Origin: Equibacterium sp963662035
GTDB taxonomy: Bacteria > Bacteroidota > Bacteroidia > Bacteroidales > UBA932
Length of the DNA stretch: 50,962 nucleotides
Direction: 5' to 3'
Assembly: GCA_963662035.1 (NCBI GenBank)
Contig: CAVLDO010000013.1
Location: forward strand, 1 to 50,962
Shown piece after piece: positions 35,403 through 44,363 of this stretch. The notes beneath the pieces were generated by a model. The model saw nothing but the letters and a program-made list of their open reading frames with translations. It had not been told where the DNA came from and searched no databases. The translations under genes and the position numbers were made by a program. Each line of letters opens with the position of its first letter. Positions within the stretch are counted from its first letter, which is position 1.

Positions 35403-36031
35403 ACATAGCCCGGTTTGTGTTCAATCCCTTCCGCGAGAATACCTATGTGGCGTGGGACGATACCCTGCAGGGGGTCGTGATTGACCCCGGCAATAATTTT
35501 CCCAAGGAGCACACCTCTCTGGCGGAATTCATAGAGCACAACAGCATCAAACTTAAAGTCGTAGTGTCCACCCACGGGCACTACGACCACGTTTGCGGGG
35601 CAGGGTTTCTCAAAGAGCGCTACGGCGTCCCATTCGCCCTTTGCAGCGGCGACGAGTATGTCTATTCCACCAGCCTGTTCGATGGCAGCCGCTATCAGTT
35701 CGACTTTTGCCAGGTCCCCTACGAGATAGATCTTGCCTCGGCCGGGACTCTCCGCTTTGGAGGCAGCGCGCTGGAGATTCTGCCCACCCCCGGCCACACG
35801 CGCGGAGGGGTGTCGCTGCTCTGCCGCGAGGGGCGGGTGCTCTTCAGCGGCGATACCATAATGCGCGGCACGGTGGGGCGTACCGACCTCAAGGGGGGCG
35901 ACTGGCCCACGCTGGAGGCGAGCATAAAGCGGCGGATTCTGCCGCTGGACGATGACATAGAAATCTATCCCGGCCACGGCCCGCAGAGTTCTGTGGGCTA
36001 CGAGAGGCGGGAAAATCCATATCTGAAATGA
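35396..36031 (+). CDS. Metallo-beta-lactamase-fold hydrolase (glyoxalase II-like)
   Basis: 211 residues. The binuclear metal site is complete: THGHYDH (~59-65), PGHTRGG, SGDT and a final YPGHGP His. This is the small GloB-like group that hydrolyses thioesters such as S-lactoylglutathione or related conjugates; the substrate is not decidable here. It overlaps the dehydrogenase by 7 bases and the LD-carboxypeptidase by 4, so translation is probably coupled. Confidence 0.88.
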   Translation: MLNIARFVFNPFRENTYVAWDDTLQGVVIDPGNNFPKEHTSLAEFIEHNSIKLKVVVSTHGHYDHVCGAGFLKERYGVPFALCSGDEYVYSTSLFDGSRYQFDFCQVPYEIDLASAGTLRFGGSALEILPTPGHTRGGVSLLCREGRVLFSGDTIMRGTVGRTDLKGGDWPTLEASIKRRILPLDDDIEIYPGHGPQSSVGYERRENPYLK

Positions 36032-37083
36032 AAAAGACCATTCTTACAATTGCGGCCTCGGCGCTGCTTATATCCTCCTGCGGCGTGGCCCGCCACAGGG
36101 GCGCATCAACTGCAGAAAACGGGGCCGGAGGCGCCACATCCGGCGTCTCTGAAATAGGGGAGTGCATCGCGCCCCCCTTTCTTGTGCCGGGCGACAGGAT
36201 AGCACTGCTCTCGCCCTCGTATTACACTCCGCGCGCGAATGCCGACAGCGCCGCCGCAGTGCTGCGATCCTGGGGCTATGAGCCGGTGATAGGGGCCAAC
36301 TTCGGCAAGCTTTACGACGGCCAGTATGCCGGCACGCTGGAGGAGAGGCTATCTGACCTGCGCGAGGCCCTTCGCGACACTTCGGTAAGGGCCATAATCT
36401 GCGCCCGGGGCGGCTACGGCTCCATCAAGATGATAGACAGCCTCTCGGCGGCCGATTTTGTCTCTAACCCCAAGTGGCTGGTGGGATACAGCGACATCAC
36501 CACCCAGCTCGGGATGTCGGTGGCCTCCGGGGTGATGTGCATCCACGGCACTATGGGCAACAGCATCGCAGAGGGGAGGGGAGAGGATGTCAGCAGCCGC
36601 GCCCTGAAGGCGCTGCTGGAGGGGGAAATCCCCGCTTACAGCCTGCCGGCCCATCCCTGCAACATTCCCGGCAGGGCAAGCGGCGTGCTGGTGGGGGGCA
36701 ATCTATGCACCTTCGAGGCAAACCTTGGCTCCTGGGCCGATGTAATCTCGCGCGGCGGCATCATCCTGTTTCTTGAGGAGGTGGGGGAGGATATGCACCA
36801 CATCGACCGGCTCTTTTACGTGCTCACGATGCACGGCCTGCTGGACAGGTGCCGTGGCATAATTCTGGGCGACTTTACCGACTGCCGCCGGGAATTTGAC
36901 AGCAGCAGCGTGGAGGAGATGCTTGCCAAGTATCTGGTGGGTAAGAATATACCGCTTATGTGCGGTTTTCCGGCGGGGCACGAGTCTGTAAAGATGCCGC
37001 TGGTTATGGGATCCCGCGCCACAATGGAGGTGACGGCAGATGGTGCCTCCCTCGAATTTGACATCCCCGGGAGCGTGAAATGA
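36028..37083 (+). CDS. LD-carboxypeptidase (S66 family), lipoprotein form
   Basis: 351 residues. The N-terminus is a lipoprotein signal with Cys18 (LISSCGVARHRG), so the enzyme should be membrane-anchored outside the cytoplasm, unlike cytosolic E. coli LdcA. The S66 domain begins at ~50 (PGDRIALLSPSYY). The catalytic Ser is in VGYSDITTQ, the Glu in GNLCTFEANLG and the His in GHESVKMPLVMG. It removes the terminal D-Ala from L,D-linked muropeptides or cleaves related peptides. Last gene of the eight-gene run; no clear terminator follows. Confidence 0.9.
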   Translation: MKKTILTIAASALLISSCGVARHRGASTAENGAGGATSGVSEIGECIAPPFLVPGDRIALLSPSYYTPRANADSAAAVLRSWGYEPVIGANFGKLYDGQYAGTLEERLSDLREALRDTSVRAIICARGGYGSIKMIDSLSAADFVSNPKWLVGYSDITTQLGMSVASGVMCIHGTMGNSIAEGRGEDVSSRALKALLEGEIPAYSLPAHPCNIPGRASGVLVGGNLCTFEANLGSWADVISRGGIILFLEEVGEDMHHIDRLFYVLTMHGLLDRCRGIILGDFTDCRREFDSSSVEEMLAKYLVGKNIPLMCGFPAGHESVKMPLVMGSRATMEVTADGASLEFDIPGSVK

Positions 37084-37125
37084 GCCATGTGCCGCATTTT
37101 AGGCAAGATTTCGGGAAAAATGGTA

Positions 37126-37157
37126 TTTAATTTATAGAATCTTTATCAATACATTTG
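37126..37157 (+). promoter_or_regulatory. Promoter of the first BACON lipoprotein
   Basis: TTTA (37126-37129), 20 bases, TACATTTG (37150-37157), a perfect TAnnTTTG -7 box. The start codon is 37 bases after the box. It separates this gene from the upstream run. Confidence 0.65.
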
Positions 37158-37194
37158 CAAGCAAACACCAAAATATCAAATCCGACCCACACTT

Positions 37195-39360
37195 GTGAAA
37201 AAGTTCTATCTTTTGACGGCATTGCTGTCCCTATTTGTGCTGCAGGGATGTCCTACGCCTGCTCCTATAGAGGAGGACGCGGTGCTGACCCCGATCCAGA
37301 CCACATATTCTATAGGAGCTGAAGGGGGGAGCATCAGCATTTCATTCAAGACAAATCTGGAGTATAGGGTGAGCAGCGACGCCGCCTGGCTCACCGTTCC
37401 TTCAAGCACCAAGGCTGTGGAGACAAAGACCGTGACCGTGACGGCCGCAGCCAACACCTCCACCGCGCAGCGCAGCGGCAACATTACCATCATAGGGGGC
37501 GAGCTCTCGGCCACCGTCACCATAAATCAGGCCGGGGCTCAGAAGAAGGATGACGGCGGAGATGACCCAAAAGAGGATGAGAAGGAGGATGACGTGCTGG
37601 AGAGCGGCGGTCTTTCCACTTTCACGGTGGATGCTTCTGGCGCGACCATTGAGGTTATAGTGCGCAGCAATGTCTCATACGATATTGATGTATCAGCAGA
37701 CTGGATCAGCCGTGCAGTGACCAAGGCAGTGAGCGAAGACCGCCTGAGCTTCAGCGTGGCCCCCAACGAAAGTGAGCGCGAGCGTAGCGCCACCATCGTC
37801 ATCAGCAGCGGCGATTTGGCATTCACCGTCGCGGTGAACCAGAGGGGGTATGCAGCACCGCAAGAGGAGCCTTTCCTTGAGATAAATCCTTCAGGCGCAT
37901 CTGTGTCGGCGGCAGGGGAGATGCTTAATGTAAACGTCCGCGCCAATTTTGAAGTATCTGTGCAGAGCGATGCCTCCTATCTCACCTGCACGATGGAGGG
38001 GGCGGTGTGCCATATCGAAGTGGCAGCCAACACCTCCACCGTCCCCCGCACCGCATCGGTTTGCTTCTTGAGTGAAGGCATCGAGGCGGTATTTACCGTA
38101 AATCAGGCGGCCGCAGAGGGCGGTGACCCTTTTGATATAGGCAGCAACCTGAGCGCCGGCGGCACGGCAAACTGCTATGTGGTGGTAAGATCCGGCAGCT
38201 ACACCTTTGACGCCGGCGTTATGGGCAACGGCTCAAAGGGCTTCATCTGGACCGACGATCAGGCTATTGTACAGCACCTCTGGCCCGAATACGGGGAGGA
38301 TGTGAACTTCAGCAGCTTTATCTACGAGGGCAAAGCCGGCCCGGCAGGTGTCAAGGTTCTCTGGCAGGACGGCAACGTACTTGACGGCGACCCCGTGTAT
38401 GATGCTCAAAACAGGACGATTGGCTTTACGACCAACGGCAACGAGGGCAGCGCCCTGCTGGCTCTTGTAAACGGGAGCGGCAGAACGCTCTGGAGCTGGC
38501 ATATATGGTGCACCGACTCTCCCGCGCAGCAGCGCTACAAGACTGTCGACGGCACTTATCTCACTCTGCTGGACCGCAACCTGGGAGCTACCAGCGCCGA
38601 GGCCGCAGATCGGGAGGCCACCTTCGGCTATTGGTATCAGTTCGGCCGCAAAGACCCTCTCAAGCTCTACTATAACGTAAAAAATTCTATGGCGGACCCC
38701 GCCGCTACGGTGGAGAACTCCGTGAGGAATCCCACGACAATCTACAGACACTCCGCAAAGACTGCCGAGTGGTTCAACAACAGCGCCCTGACAGTTACCG
38801 CAGACCTCTGGGGCAACCCGTTCGCCCTTGACAACGGCAATGAGCATCATTACCGGGCCGAGTTGTCGGAGTTGCGCAAAACCATCTACGATCCGTGCCC
38901 ACCCGGATATATGGTGCCCCCTGAGTGGACTTGGTCGGGCCTTAATATGGACATCTGCTCCGAGAGCGAATACGGCATCACATTCGAGGTGGAGAATGGC
39001 CTGGCATTCTATCCCTTTGCGGGTTATGGCGATGCCGGCGACGAATACGGCGGCGACAACGGCTATTACGGCTACCCCGGTTTCGCCCTCACCGAAGCCA
39101 ACAGAAATTCCTCCGGCTATCACCACAACGAAATCACGGTCGCGGCCCTCTGGAGCAGCGCCACAACAGAGGAGACGGCCTTTGCAAACTTCATCCGGGG
39201 AAGCTGTTTCGTCTATCACAGAAAGTCGGACGACAACTTTGTTAAGACAGATATGAGTGTTCAGCCCAAGATGTACAACATCCCCGACGGCGACGCTAAG
39301 CTCTATGAAGTCATCCGCGCCAGATGCGCTTCTGTGCGCTGTATGCGGATTGGCGATTAA
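37195..39360 (+). CDS. Surface lipoprotein with three BACON domains and FISUMP-like C-terminus
   Basis: 721 residues, starting at a GTG (37195); the paralogue at 39429 has ATG at the matching place and the same MKKFYLL start, which fixes it. Lipoprotein signal with Cys19, followed by acidic PAPIEED. BACON domains lie at ~33-115, ~140-220 and ~228-305, each ending in a VNQ-type strand. A Lys/Asp/Glu linker (~118-135) joins the first two. The C-terminal ~400 residues contain the FISUMP-like marks DRNLGAT, YGYWYQFGRKDP (variant here), DPCPPGYMVP and a final VRCMR. BACON domains bind carbohydrate or mucin in some proteins. The function is unknown; it is not next to a SusCD pair. Confidence 0.83.
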   Translation: MKKFYLLTALLSLFVLQGCPTPAPIEEDAVLTPIQTTYSIGAEGGSISISFKTNLEYRVSSDAAWLTVPSSTKAVETKTVTVTAAANTSTAQRSGNITIIGGELSATVTINQAGAQKKDDGGDDPKEDEKEDDVLESGGLSTFTVDASGATIEVIVRSNVSYDIDVSADWISRAVTKAVSEDRLSFSVAPNESERERSATIVISSGDLAFTVAVNQRGYAAPQEEPFLEINPSGASVSAAGEMLNVNVRANFEVSVQSDASYLTCTMEGAVCHIEVAANTSTVPRTASVCFLSEGIEAVFTVNQAAAEGGDPFDIGSNLSAGGTANCYVVVRSGSYTFDAGVMGNGSKGFIWTDDQAIVQHLWPEYGEDVNFSSFIYEGKAGPAGVKVLWQDGNVLDGDPVYDAQNRTIGFTTNGNEGSALLALVNGSGRTLWSWHIWCTDSPAQQRYKTVDGTYLTLLDRNLGATSAEAADREATFGYWYQFGRKDPLKLYYNVKNSMADPAATVENSVRNPTTIYRHSAKTAEWFNNSALTVTADLWGNPFALDNGNEHHYRAELSELRKTIYDPCPPGYMVPPEWTWSGLNMDICSESEYGITFEVENGLAFYPFAGYGDAGDEYGGDNGYYGYPGFALTEANRNSSGYHHNEITVAALWSSATTEETAFANFIRGSCFVYHRKSDDNFVKTDMSVQPKMYNIPDGDAKLYEVIRARCASVRCMRIGD

Positions 39361-39380
39361 ACCAAAATACCTTATATTTG
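39350..39380 (+). promoter_or_regulatory. Promoter of the second BACON lipoprotein
   Basis: TTGG (39350-39353), exactly 19 bases, TATATTTG (39373-39380). The -33 element lies inside the end of the preceding gene; the ATG is 48 bases after the -7 box. Confidence 0.65.
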
Positions 39381-39428
39381 TCAAATCTGACTGGTATAGA
39401 ACACGTTTAACACCAATATCAAACATTA

Positions 39429-42041
39429 ATGAAAAAGTTTTATCTGTTAACTGCACTTATGTGCCTCTTTGTACTGCAGGGATGTCCTTCATCGGATCCT
39501 GTGGAGGAGGACGCGGTGCTGACCCCGATCCAGACCACCTATTCCATAGGGGCTGAAGGGGGCAGCGTGACAATCTCCTTCAAGACCAACCTGGAGTACA
39601 AGGTGAGCAGCGATGCCAGCTGGCTCACCATTCCCGCAAGCACCAAGGCTGTGGAGACAAAGACCGTGACCGTGACGGCCGCAGCCAACACCTCCACCGC
39701 GCAGCGCAGCGGCAACATTACCATCAAGGGTGGCGACCTCTCGGCCACCATCACCGTAAATCAGGCAGGAATCACCCCTTCCATAGTGATTAACGGCGCC
39801 ACAACATTCACCGCTCCCGCAGGCGGCTATGAGTTCAGCGTAGATGTCACCAGCAATGTGGACTATCAAGTGAGCGTGAACGCCGACTGGATCATTGACA
39901 ACGGCGGCAACAGCTTCAGCGTTTCTGCCAACGAAAGCGAAAGCGACCGCAGCGCCACCATTGATTTTGTCTATGGCGACATCAAGGAGAGCGTGGCCGT
40001 AAAGCAGAACGGCAAGGAGAAGGAGGAAGATCCCTACATCAATGTCGGCACCGCCACCTATAATGTTGCGGCGGCCGGCGGCGCAGTGTCTGTGGCCGTC
40101 ACCAGCAATGTCGATTATAAGACAAGCATCAGCGCCGACTGGGTAACCGGCAGCGGCGCAAACCTCACCGTGGCCGCAAACGAGGCCTACGAGGCGCGCA
40201 CCGCCACCGTCACCTACAGCTACGGCGATATCAGCAAAAGCGTGACAATCAATCAGGCTGCCAAGGAAAAAGAGTCTGACGTTCTGGAGAACGGCGGCTC
40301 CTCCACCTACACCGTGCCTGCCGCCGGCGAGACCATCGAGGTTATCGTGCGCAGCAATGTGGACTACAACGTTGAGGTCTCAGCAGATTGGATAAGTCAG
40401 GTGCTGACCAGGGCGGTGAGCGAAGACCGTCTGAACTTCAGTGTTTCTGCCAACGAAAACCAGAGCGCGCGCAGCGCCACCATCAGCGTCAGCTACGGCG
40501 ATATGGCCTTTACCGTTACCGTGAACCAGAAGGCATACTCCCCCGCACCCGAGGATCCCTATCTTGAGATCAGCCCCGAATCGGCCACCGTGCCTGCTGC
40601 CGGCGAGAGTGTCACCATCAATGTGAAGGCCAACTATGAATATGAGGTTACCTGCTCCGACAGCTGGGTCAACATCACCAAAAACGGCGAAACCGTCTCT
40701 GTGGTTGTGGCTCCCAACACCTCCACAAGCTCCCGCAACACAATGCTCTTCTTCTCCAGCGAGGGCGAGGAGGCATTCTTCACTCTGCTGCAAAGACCTG
40801 CCGAGAGCGACGAGGATCCCTTTGATGTGGGCAGCGACCTGAGCGTGAACGGCACCGCCAACTGCTACGTGGTGACCAAGGCGGGCACCTACACCTTTGA
40901 CGCCAGCGTTATGGGCAACGGCGAGGAAGGCGTCCTCTGGGACGAGAACTGGATTGAGACAGGCCTTCTTTATCCCGACTCCAAGGAGAAGGTCAACTTC
41001 AGCAATTCTGCATACAGCGGTGAATACCGGCAGCCGTACACCATCGAAGTGCTTTGGCAGGAAGGTGACATCTTTGACGGCAAGCCTACATTCAGCAGAT
41101 CCAAAAAGGTCGTGACATTCACTGCCAACGGCAACAAGGGCAACGCCCTGCTGACTCTCGCCACAAAGGGCGGCACCGTGCTCTGGAGCTGGCACATCTG
41201 GAGCACCGATTCTCCCAAGTTCAACAAGATGTACACGATCGATGATGAGGAGCTTTATATAATGGATCGCAACCTGGGCGCCACCAGCGCCGACCCCGCC
41301 GACGGCGAGAAGACCTACGGATACTACTATCAGTGGGGCCGCAAGGATCCTCTCAGGGCTTATGTCGGTATGGCAAGAGACCTCAAAGAGGCCAGGGCGG
41401 ATATGACAGAAAGTTTCCAACATCCCGACTATTTCTATAATTACGGCTCAAAAACCAACGAATGGTACAACACAGGCGGCGGCCTTGCAAGAGTCACAGC
41501 AGACCTTTGGGGCAATCCCAAATATCTGCTTGCCACACAAAACGGCACCGGCACACACCCCTTTGATGCCACCCTCGCGGAGCTCAATAAGACAATCTAC
41601 GACCCCTGCCCTCCCGGATATATGGTGGCAAGCGAGAAAGTCTGGGCCTCTGTAGATGAGGAGAGCATAGAGCTTCTGTCCAACGGCGTGCTGATCCCTG
41701 ACGGCAACGGCGAGAATGCGTTCTATCCTTTTGCCGGTTATATCAGCGCCCTCAACTCAACAGAACTGCCTGCCAAGCTCGGCTGGTTTGCTTACACCGG
41801 ATTTGACTTTGCCGCACAGGGCTCTACACACGATGAGAAGAGGGCTGCGTATGTGCACACTTCCCAGACAGGCCTGTGCTATCCATTTAATTCCGGATAT
41901 TGTGCATACGGTGCTTCGTACCTTTCGGTATGCATCTACAACTGGGATGATGAAACTGACATCTCATATAACGGCATTGCCTCACGCATCCGCCAGACCG
42001 GTATTCCCGTGCGCTGCATGAGGATGCCCTATGCAGAATAA
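39429..42041 (+). CDS. Surface lipoprotein with five BACON domains and FISUMP-like C-terminus
   Basis: 870 residues, paralogue of the preceding gene. The lipoprotein signal has Cys19, then SSDPVEED. Five BACON domains lie at about 33-112, 115-195, 198-278, 282-368 and 372-455. Domains 1, 4 and 5 match domains 1, 2 and 3 of the neighbour, so two central domains are extra here. The C-terminal domain again has DRNLGATSADP, YGYYYQWGRKDP, DPCPPGYMV and VRCMRMP. The first BACON domain shares an 89-base perfect identity with its neighbour (39638-39726 versus 37404-37492), which shows recent duplication or gene conversion. Confidence 0.83.
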   Translation: MKKFYLLTALMCLFVLQGCPSSDPVEEDAVLTPIQTTYSIGAEGGSVTISFKTNLEYKVSSDASWLTIPASTKAVETKTVTVTAAANTSTAQRSGNITIKGGDLSATITVNQAGITPSIVINGATTFTAPAGGYEFSVDVTSNVDYQVSVNADWIIDNGGNSFSVSANESESDRSATIDFVYGDIKESVAVKQNGKEKEEDPYINVGTATYNVAAAGGAVSVAVTSNVDYKTSISADWVTGSGANLTVAANEAYEARTATVTYSYGDISKSVTINQAAKEKESDVLENGGSSTYTVPAAGETIEVIVRSNVDYNVEVSADWISQVLTRAVSEDRLNFSVSANENQSARSATISVSYGDMAFTVTVNQKAYSPAPEDPYLEISPESATVPAAGESVTINVKANYEYEVTCSDSWVNITKNGETVSVVVAPNTSTSSRNTMLFFSSEGEEAFFTLLQRPAESDEDPFDVGSDLSVNGTANCYVVTKAGTYTFDASVMGNGEEGVLWDENWIETGLLYPDSKEKVNFSNSAYSGEYRQPYTIEVLWQEGDIFDGKPTFSRSKKVVTFTANGNKGNALLTLATKGGTVLWSWHIWSTDSPKFNKMYTIDDEELYIMDRNLGATSADPADGEKTYGYYYQWGRKDPLRAYVGMARDLKEARADMTESFQHPDYFYNYGSKTNEWYNTGGGLARVTADLWGNPKYLLATQNGTGTHPFDATLAELNKTIYDPCPPGYMVASEKVWASVDEESIELLSNGVLIPDGNGENAFYPFAGYISALNSTELPAKLGWFAYTGFDFAAQGSTHDEKRAAYVHTSQTGLCYPFNSGYCAYGASYLSVCIYNWDDETDISYNGIASRIRQTGIPVRCMRMPYAE

Positions 42042-42067
42042 CTGATTGAATGTTATAATTTTCCAAG

Positions 42068-42102
42068 GAGGGGAGGCTGCTAAGGCCGCCCCTCTTTTTT
42101 TT
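42068..42102 (+). terminator. Terminator of the second BACON lipoprotein
   Basis: GAGGGG-A-GGC (42068-42077) pairs with GCC-G-CCCCTC (42085-42094), one internal mismatch, then eight T. Confidence 0.85.
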
Positions 42103-42116
42103 ATTGCAAATTTTAC

Positions 42117-42124
42117 TATCTTCG
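42117..42124 (+). promoter_or_regulatory. Possible -7 element for potABCD
   Basis: TATCTTCG, one mismatch from TAnnTTTG, 34 bases before the potA ATG. Confidence 0.35.
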
Positions 42125-42158
42125 CACCGCATTTTCTCTATCTGCTTTTGTTTATGAA

Positions 42159-43559
42159 ATGAGCGAAGACAACATCATCATCTCGCTGGACCACATATCC
42201 AAGTGGTTCGGTGACAAAAGGGTATTGGATGACGTAAGCCTTAATATCAAAAAGGGCGAGTTCGTCACCATTCTCGGGCCTTCCGGTTGCGGCAAGACCA
42301 CGACCCTGCGCCTGATAGCAGGCTTCGAGACCCCCGACGAAGGCAATGTTTTCATAGGTGGCGATCTGATGAACAAGGTACAGCCGCACAGGCGGCCGGT
42401 GAACACCGTGTTCCAGCGCTATGCCCTGTTCCCCCATCTGAATGTGTTCGACAATATAGCGTTCGGCCTCAAGCTGAGCGCTGTGGGGCGCGCCGAGATA
42501 GAGAAGCGCGTCAAACGTGTGCTCAAGATGGTGGGAATGACAGACTATGAGTGGCGCAATGTGGATTCCCTCTCCGGCGGTCAGCAGCAGAGGGTGGCGA
42601 TAGCCAGGGCGATTGTCAACAGCCCTTCGGTGCTGCTGCTCGACGAGCCGCTCTCGGCATTGGATCACAAGATGCGCAAGGATATGCAGATAGAGCTGAT
42701 GCAGATGCACAAGACTCTGGGCATCACCTTCGTGTATGTAACCCACGACCAGGAGGAGGCGCTCACCCTGAGCGACACTGTGGTGGTGATGAACGAAGGG
42801 GTGGTGCAGCAGATCGGGACCCCCACCGACATCTACAACGAGCCTGTAAACTGCTTTGTGGCCGATTTTATAGGTGAGAGCAACATATTCAACGGCACGA
42901 TGATCCGCGACCGCCTGGTAAGCTTTATGGGGCACGAATTCGAGTGTGTTGACTCCGGTTTCGGAGAGAATGTCCCGGTGGATGTGGTGATCCGTCCCGA
43001 GGATATCTACATTATGGCCCGCAACGACAAGGGGCAGTTTACCGGCACGGTGTCGGGCTGCATCTTCAAGGGGGTGCATTACGAGATGACGGTGAACACT
43101 CCCGACGGTCACGAACTTATGATTCAGGACTACAACGCCTTTGAGCCCGGGAGCGAGGTGAGTATGATAATAAAGCCCTGCGACATTCAGGTGATGAAGA
43201 AAGAGCGCATCTGCAACACGCTTGAGGGGACGCTTACCGACGCCACCCACGTGGAGATTTTGGGCTGCGAGTTCGAGTGCCTGCCGCAGGAGGGTATCGC
43301 CCCGGGAAGCGGGGTGAGGGTGGAGGTCGCTTTCGACAAGGTGGACTTGATGGACGACAAGCGCGACGGCGTGTGCGAGGGGGATGTGACCTTCATCCTC
43401 TACAAGGCCGACCATTATCACCTCACGGTCCGCACCGAAAATGGCGAGAACCTATATGTGGACACGCAGGATGTCTGGGACGACGGCGACGTGGTAGGTA
43501 TCAATATCCGTCCGGAGGATATGCGCATAATCCCCGGGCAGATTAAAGCGCGCTCTTAG
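42159..43559 (+). CDS. potA: Polyamine ABC transporter ATP-binding protein
   Basis: 466 residues, about 90 longer than E. coli PotA. The ATPase domain (1-240) has Walker A GPSGCGKTT, signature LSGGQQQRVAIARA and Walker B VLLLDEPLSALD. Two TOBE-like units follow: the first contains VDVVIRPEDIYIM and the second, at the C-terminus, GDVVGINIRPEDMRII. The extra length is this second copy. First gene of potABCD; potB starts 3 bases after its stop. Confidence 0.95.
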   Translation: MSEDNIIISLDHISKWFGDKRVLDDVSLNIKKGEFVTILGPSGCGKTTTLRLIAGFETPDEGNVFIGGDLMNKVQPHRRPVNTVFQRYALFPHLNVFDNIAFGLKLSAVGRAEIEKRVKRVLKMVGMTDYEWRNVDSLSGGQQQRVAIARAIVNSPSVLLLDEPLSALDHKMRKDMQIELMQMHKTLGITFVYVTHDQEEALTLSDTVVVMNEGVVQQIGTPTDIYNEPVNCFVADFIGESNIFNGTMIRDRLVSFMGHEFECVDSGFGENVPVDVVIRPEDIYIMARNDKGQFTGTVSGCIFKGVHYEMTVNTPDGHELMIQDYNAFEPGSEVSMIIKPCDIQVMKKERICNTLEGTLTDATHVEILGCEFECLPQEGIAPGSGVRVEVAFDKVDLMDDKRDGVCEGDVTFILYKADHYHLTVRTENGENLYVDTQDVWDDGDVVGINIRPEDMRIIPGQIKARS

Positions 43560-43562
43560 CCG

Positions 43563-44360
43563 ATGGCCGCGCGCACAAGTTTTATGGGCAAGCGCAGCAA
43601 TTGGGCGCTCCCGTATGCGGTGTTTCTGCTGCTGTTTGTGGCTCTGCCGCTGGTGCTGATAATGGGCAACGCCTTTGTGAACGAGGCCGGCCATTTCACT
43701 CTGGATAACATAGCACGCTTTTTCGGCGACTCGGACGCCCTGAGCACCTTTGCCGTCTCTATCGAGATTGCGCTGGAGACCACGCTGCTCTGCCTGCTGC
43801 TGGGCTACCCGGTGGCCTGGCTGCTGGCCAACTCCAAGTTCAACCGCAGCAATGTCACGATAATCATCTTCATTCTGCCGATGTGGATCAACGCCCTGAT
43901 GCGGACGCTGGCCACCGCAAACCTCTTCAATATGCTGGGCATAGGGCTGGGGAAGGGGACTCTGCTGTTCGGTATGGTATATGACTATCTGCCCTTTATG
44001 ATTTACCCCATCTACAATGTGCTGCGGCGTCTGGACCCCTCTTATCTGGAGGCGGCGCAGGATCTCGGGGCCAAGCCCGCCACGGTGTTTCTGAACGTGA
44101 CGCTGCCCCTTTCGCTGCCGGGCATAGTGAGCGGTGTGATGATGGTGTTTATGCCCACCGTGAGCACCTTTGCCATCTCCGAGTTTTTGACAAACAACAA
44201 GATAAAGCTTTTCGGAACCATCATTCAGGAGAACATAAACTCCTCTATGTGGAACTACGGGGCCGCGCTGTCGTTCATAATGCTGATAATCATAGCGGTG
44301 TGCACGCTGCTCTCGGGCGGCGAAAACGAAGACCGCAAGGGTGAGGGAGGGCTCATATAG
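43563..44360 (+). CDS. potB: Polyamine ABC transporter permease
   Basis: 265 residues, about six membrane helices. The ATPase-coupling EAA loop is EAAQDLGAKPATVFLNVTLP followed by LSLPGIVSG. Position and size match PotB, the first permease of the spermidine/putrescine transporter. It has 3-base gaps on both sides. Confidence 0.94.
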   Translation: MAARTSFMGKRSNWALPYAVFLLLFVALPLVLIMGNAFVNEAGHFTLDNIARFFGDSDALSTFAVSIEIALETTLLCLLLGYPVAWLLANSKFNRSNVTIIIFILPMWINALMRTLATANLFNMLGIGLGKGTLLFGMVYDYLPFMIYPIYNVLRRLDPSYLEAAQDLGAKPATVFLNVTLPLSLPGIVSGVMMVFMPTVSTFAISEFLTNNKIKLFGTIIQENINSSMWNYGAALSFIMLIIIAVCTLLSGGENEDRKGEGGLI

Positions 44361-44363
44361 GAT

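Noticed and set aside
37195..42041. Polysaccharide utilisation locus around the BACON lipoproteins
   Set aside because: No SusC/SusD pair, sulfatase or glycoside hydrolase lies next to them; the neighbours are an LD-carboxypeptidase and a polyamine transporter.
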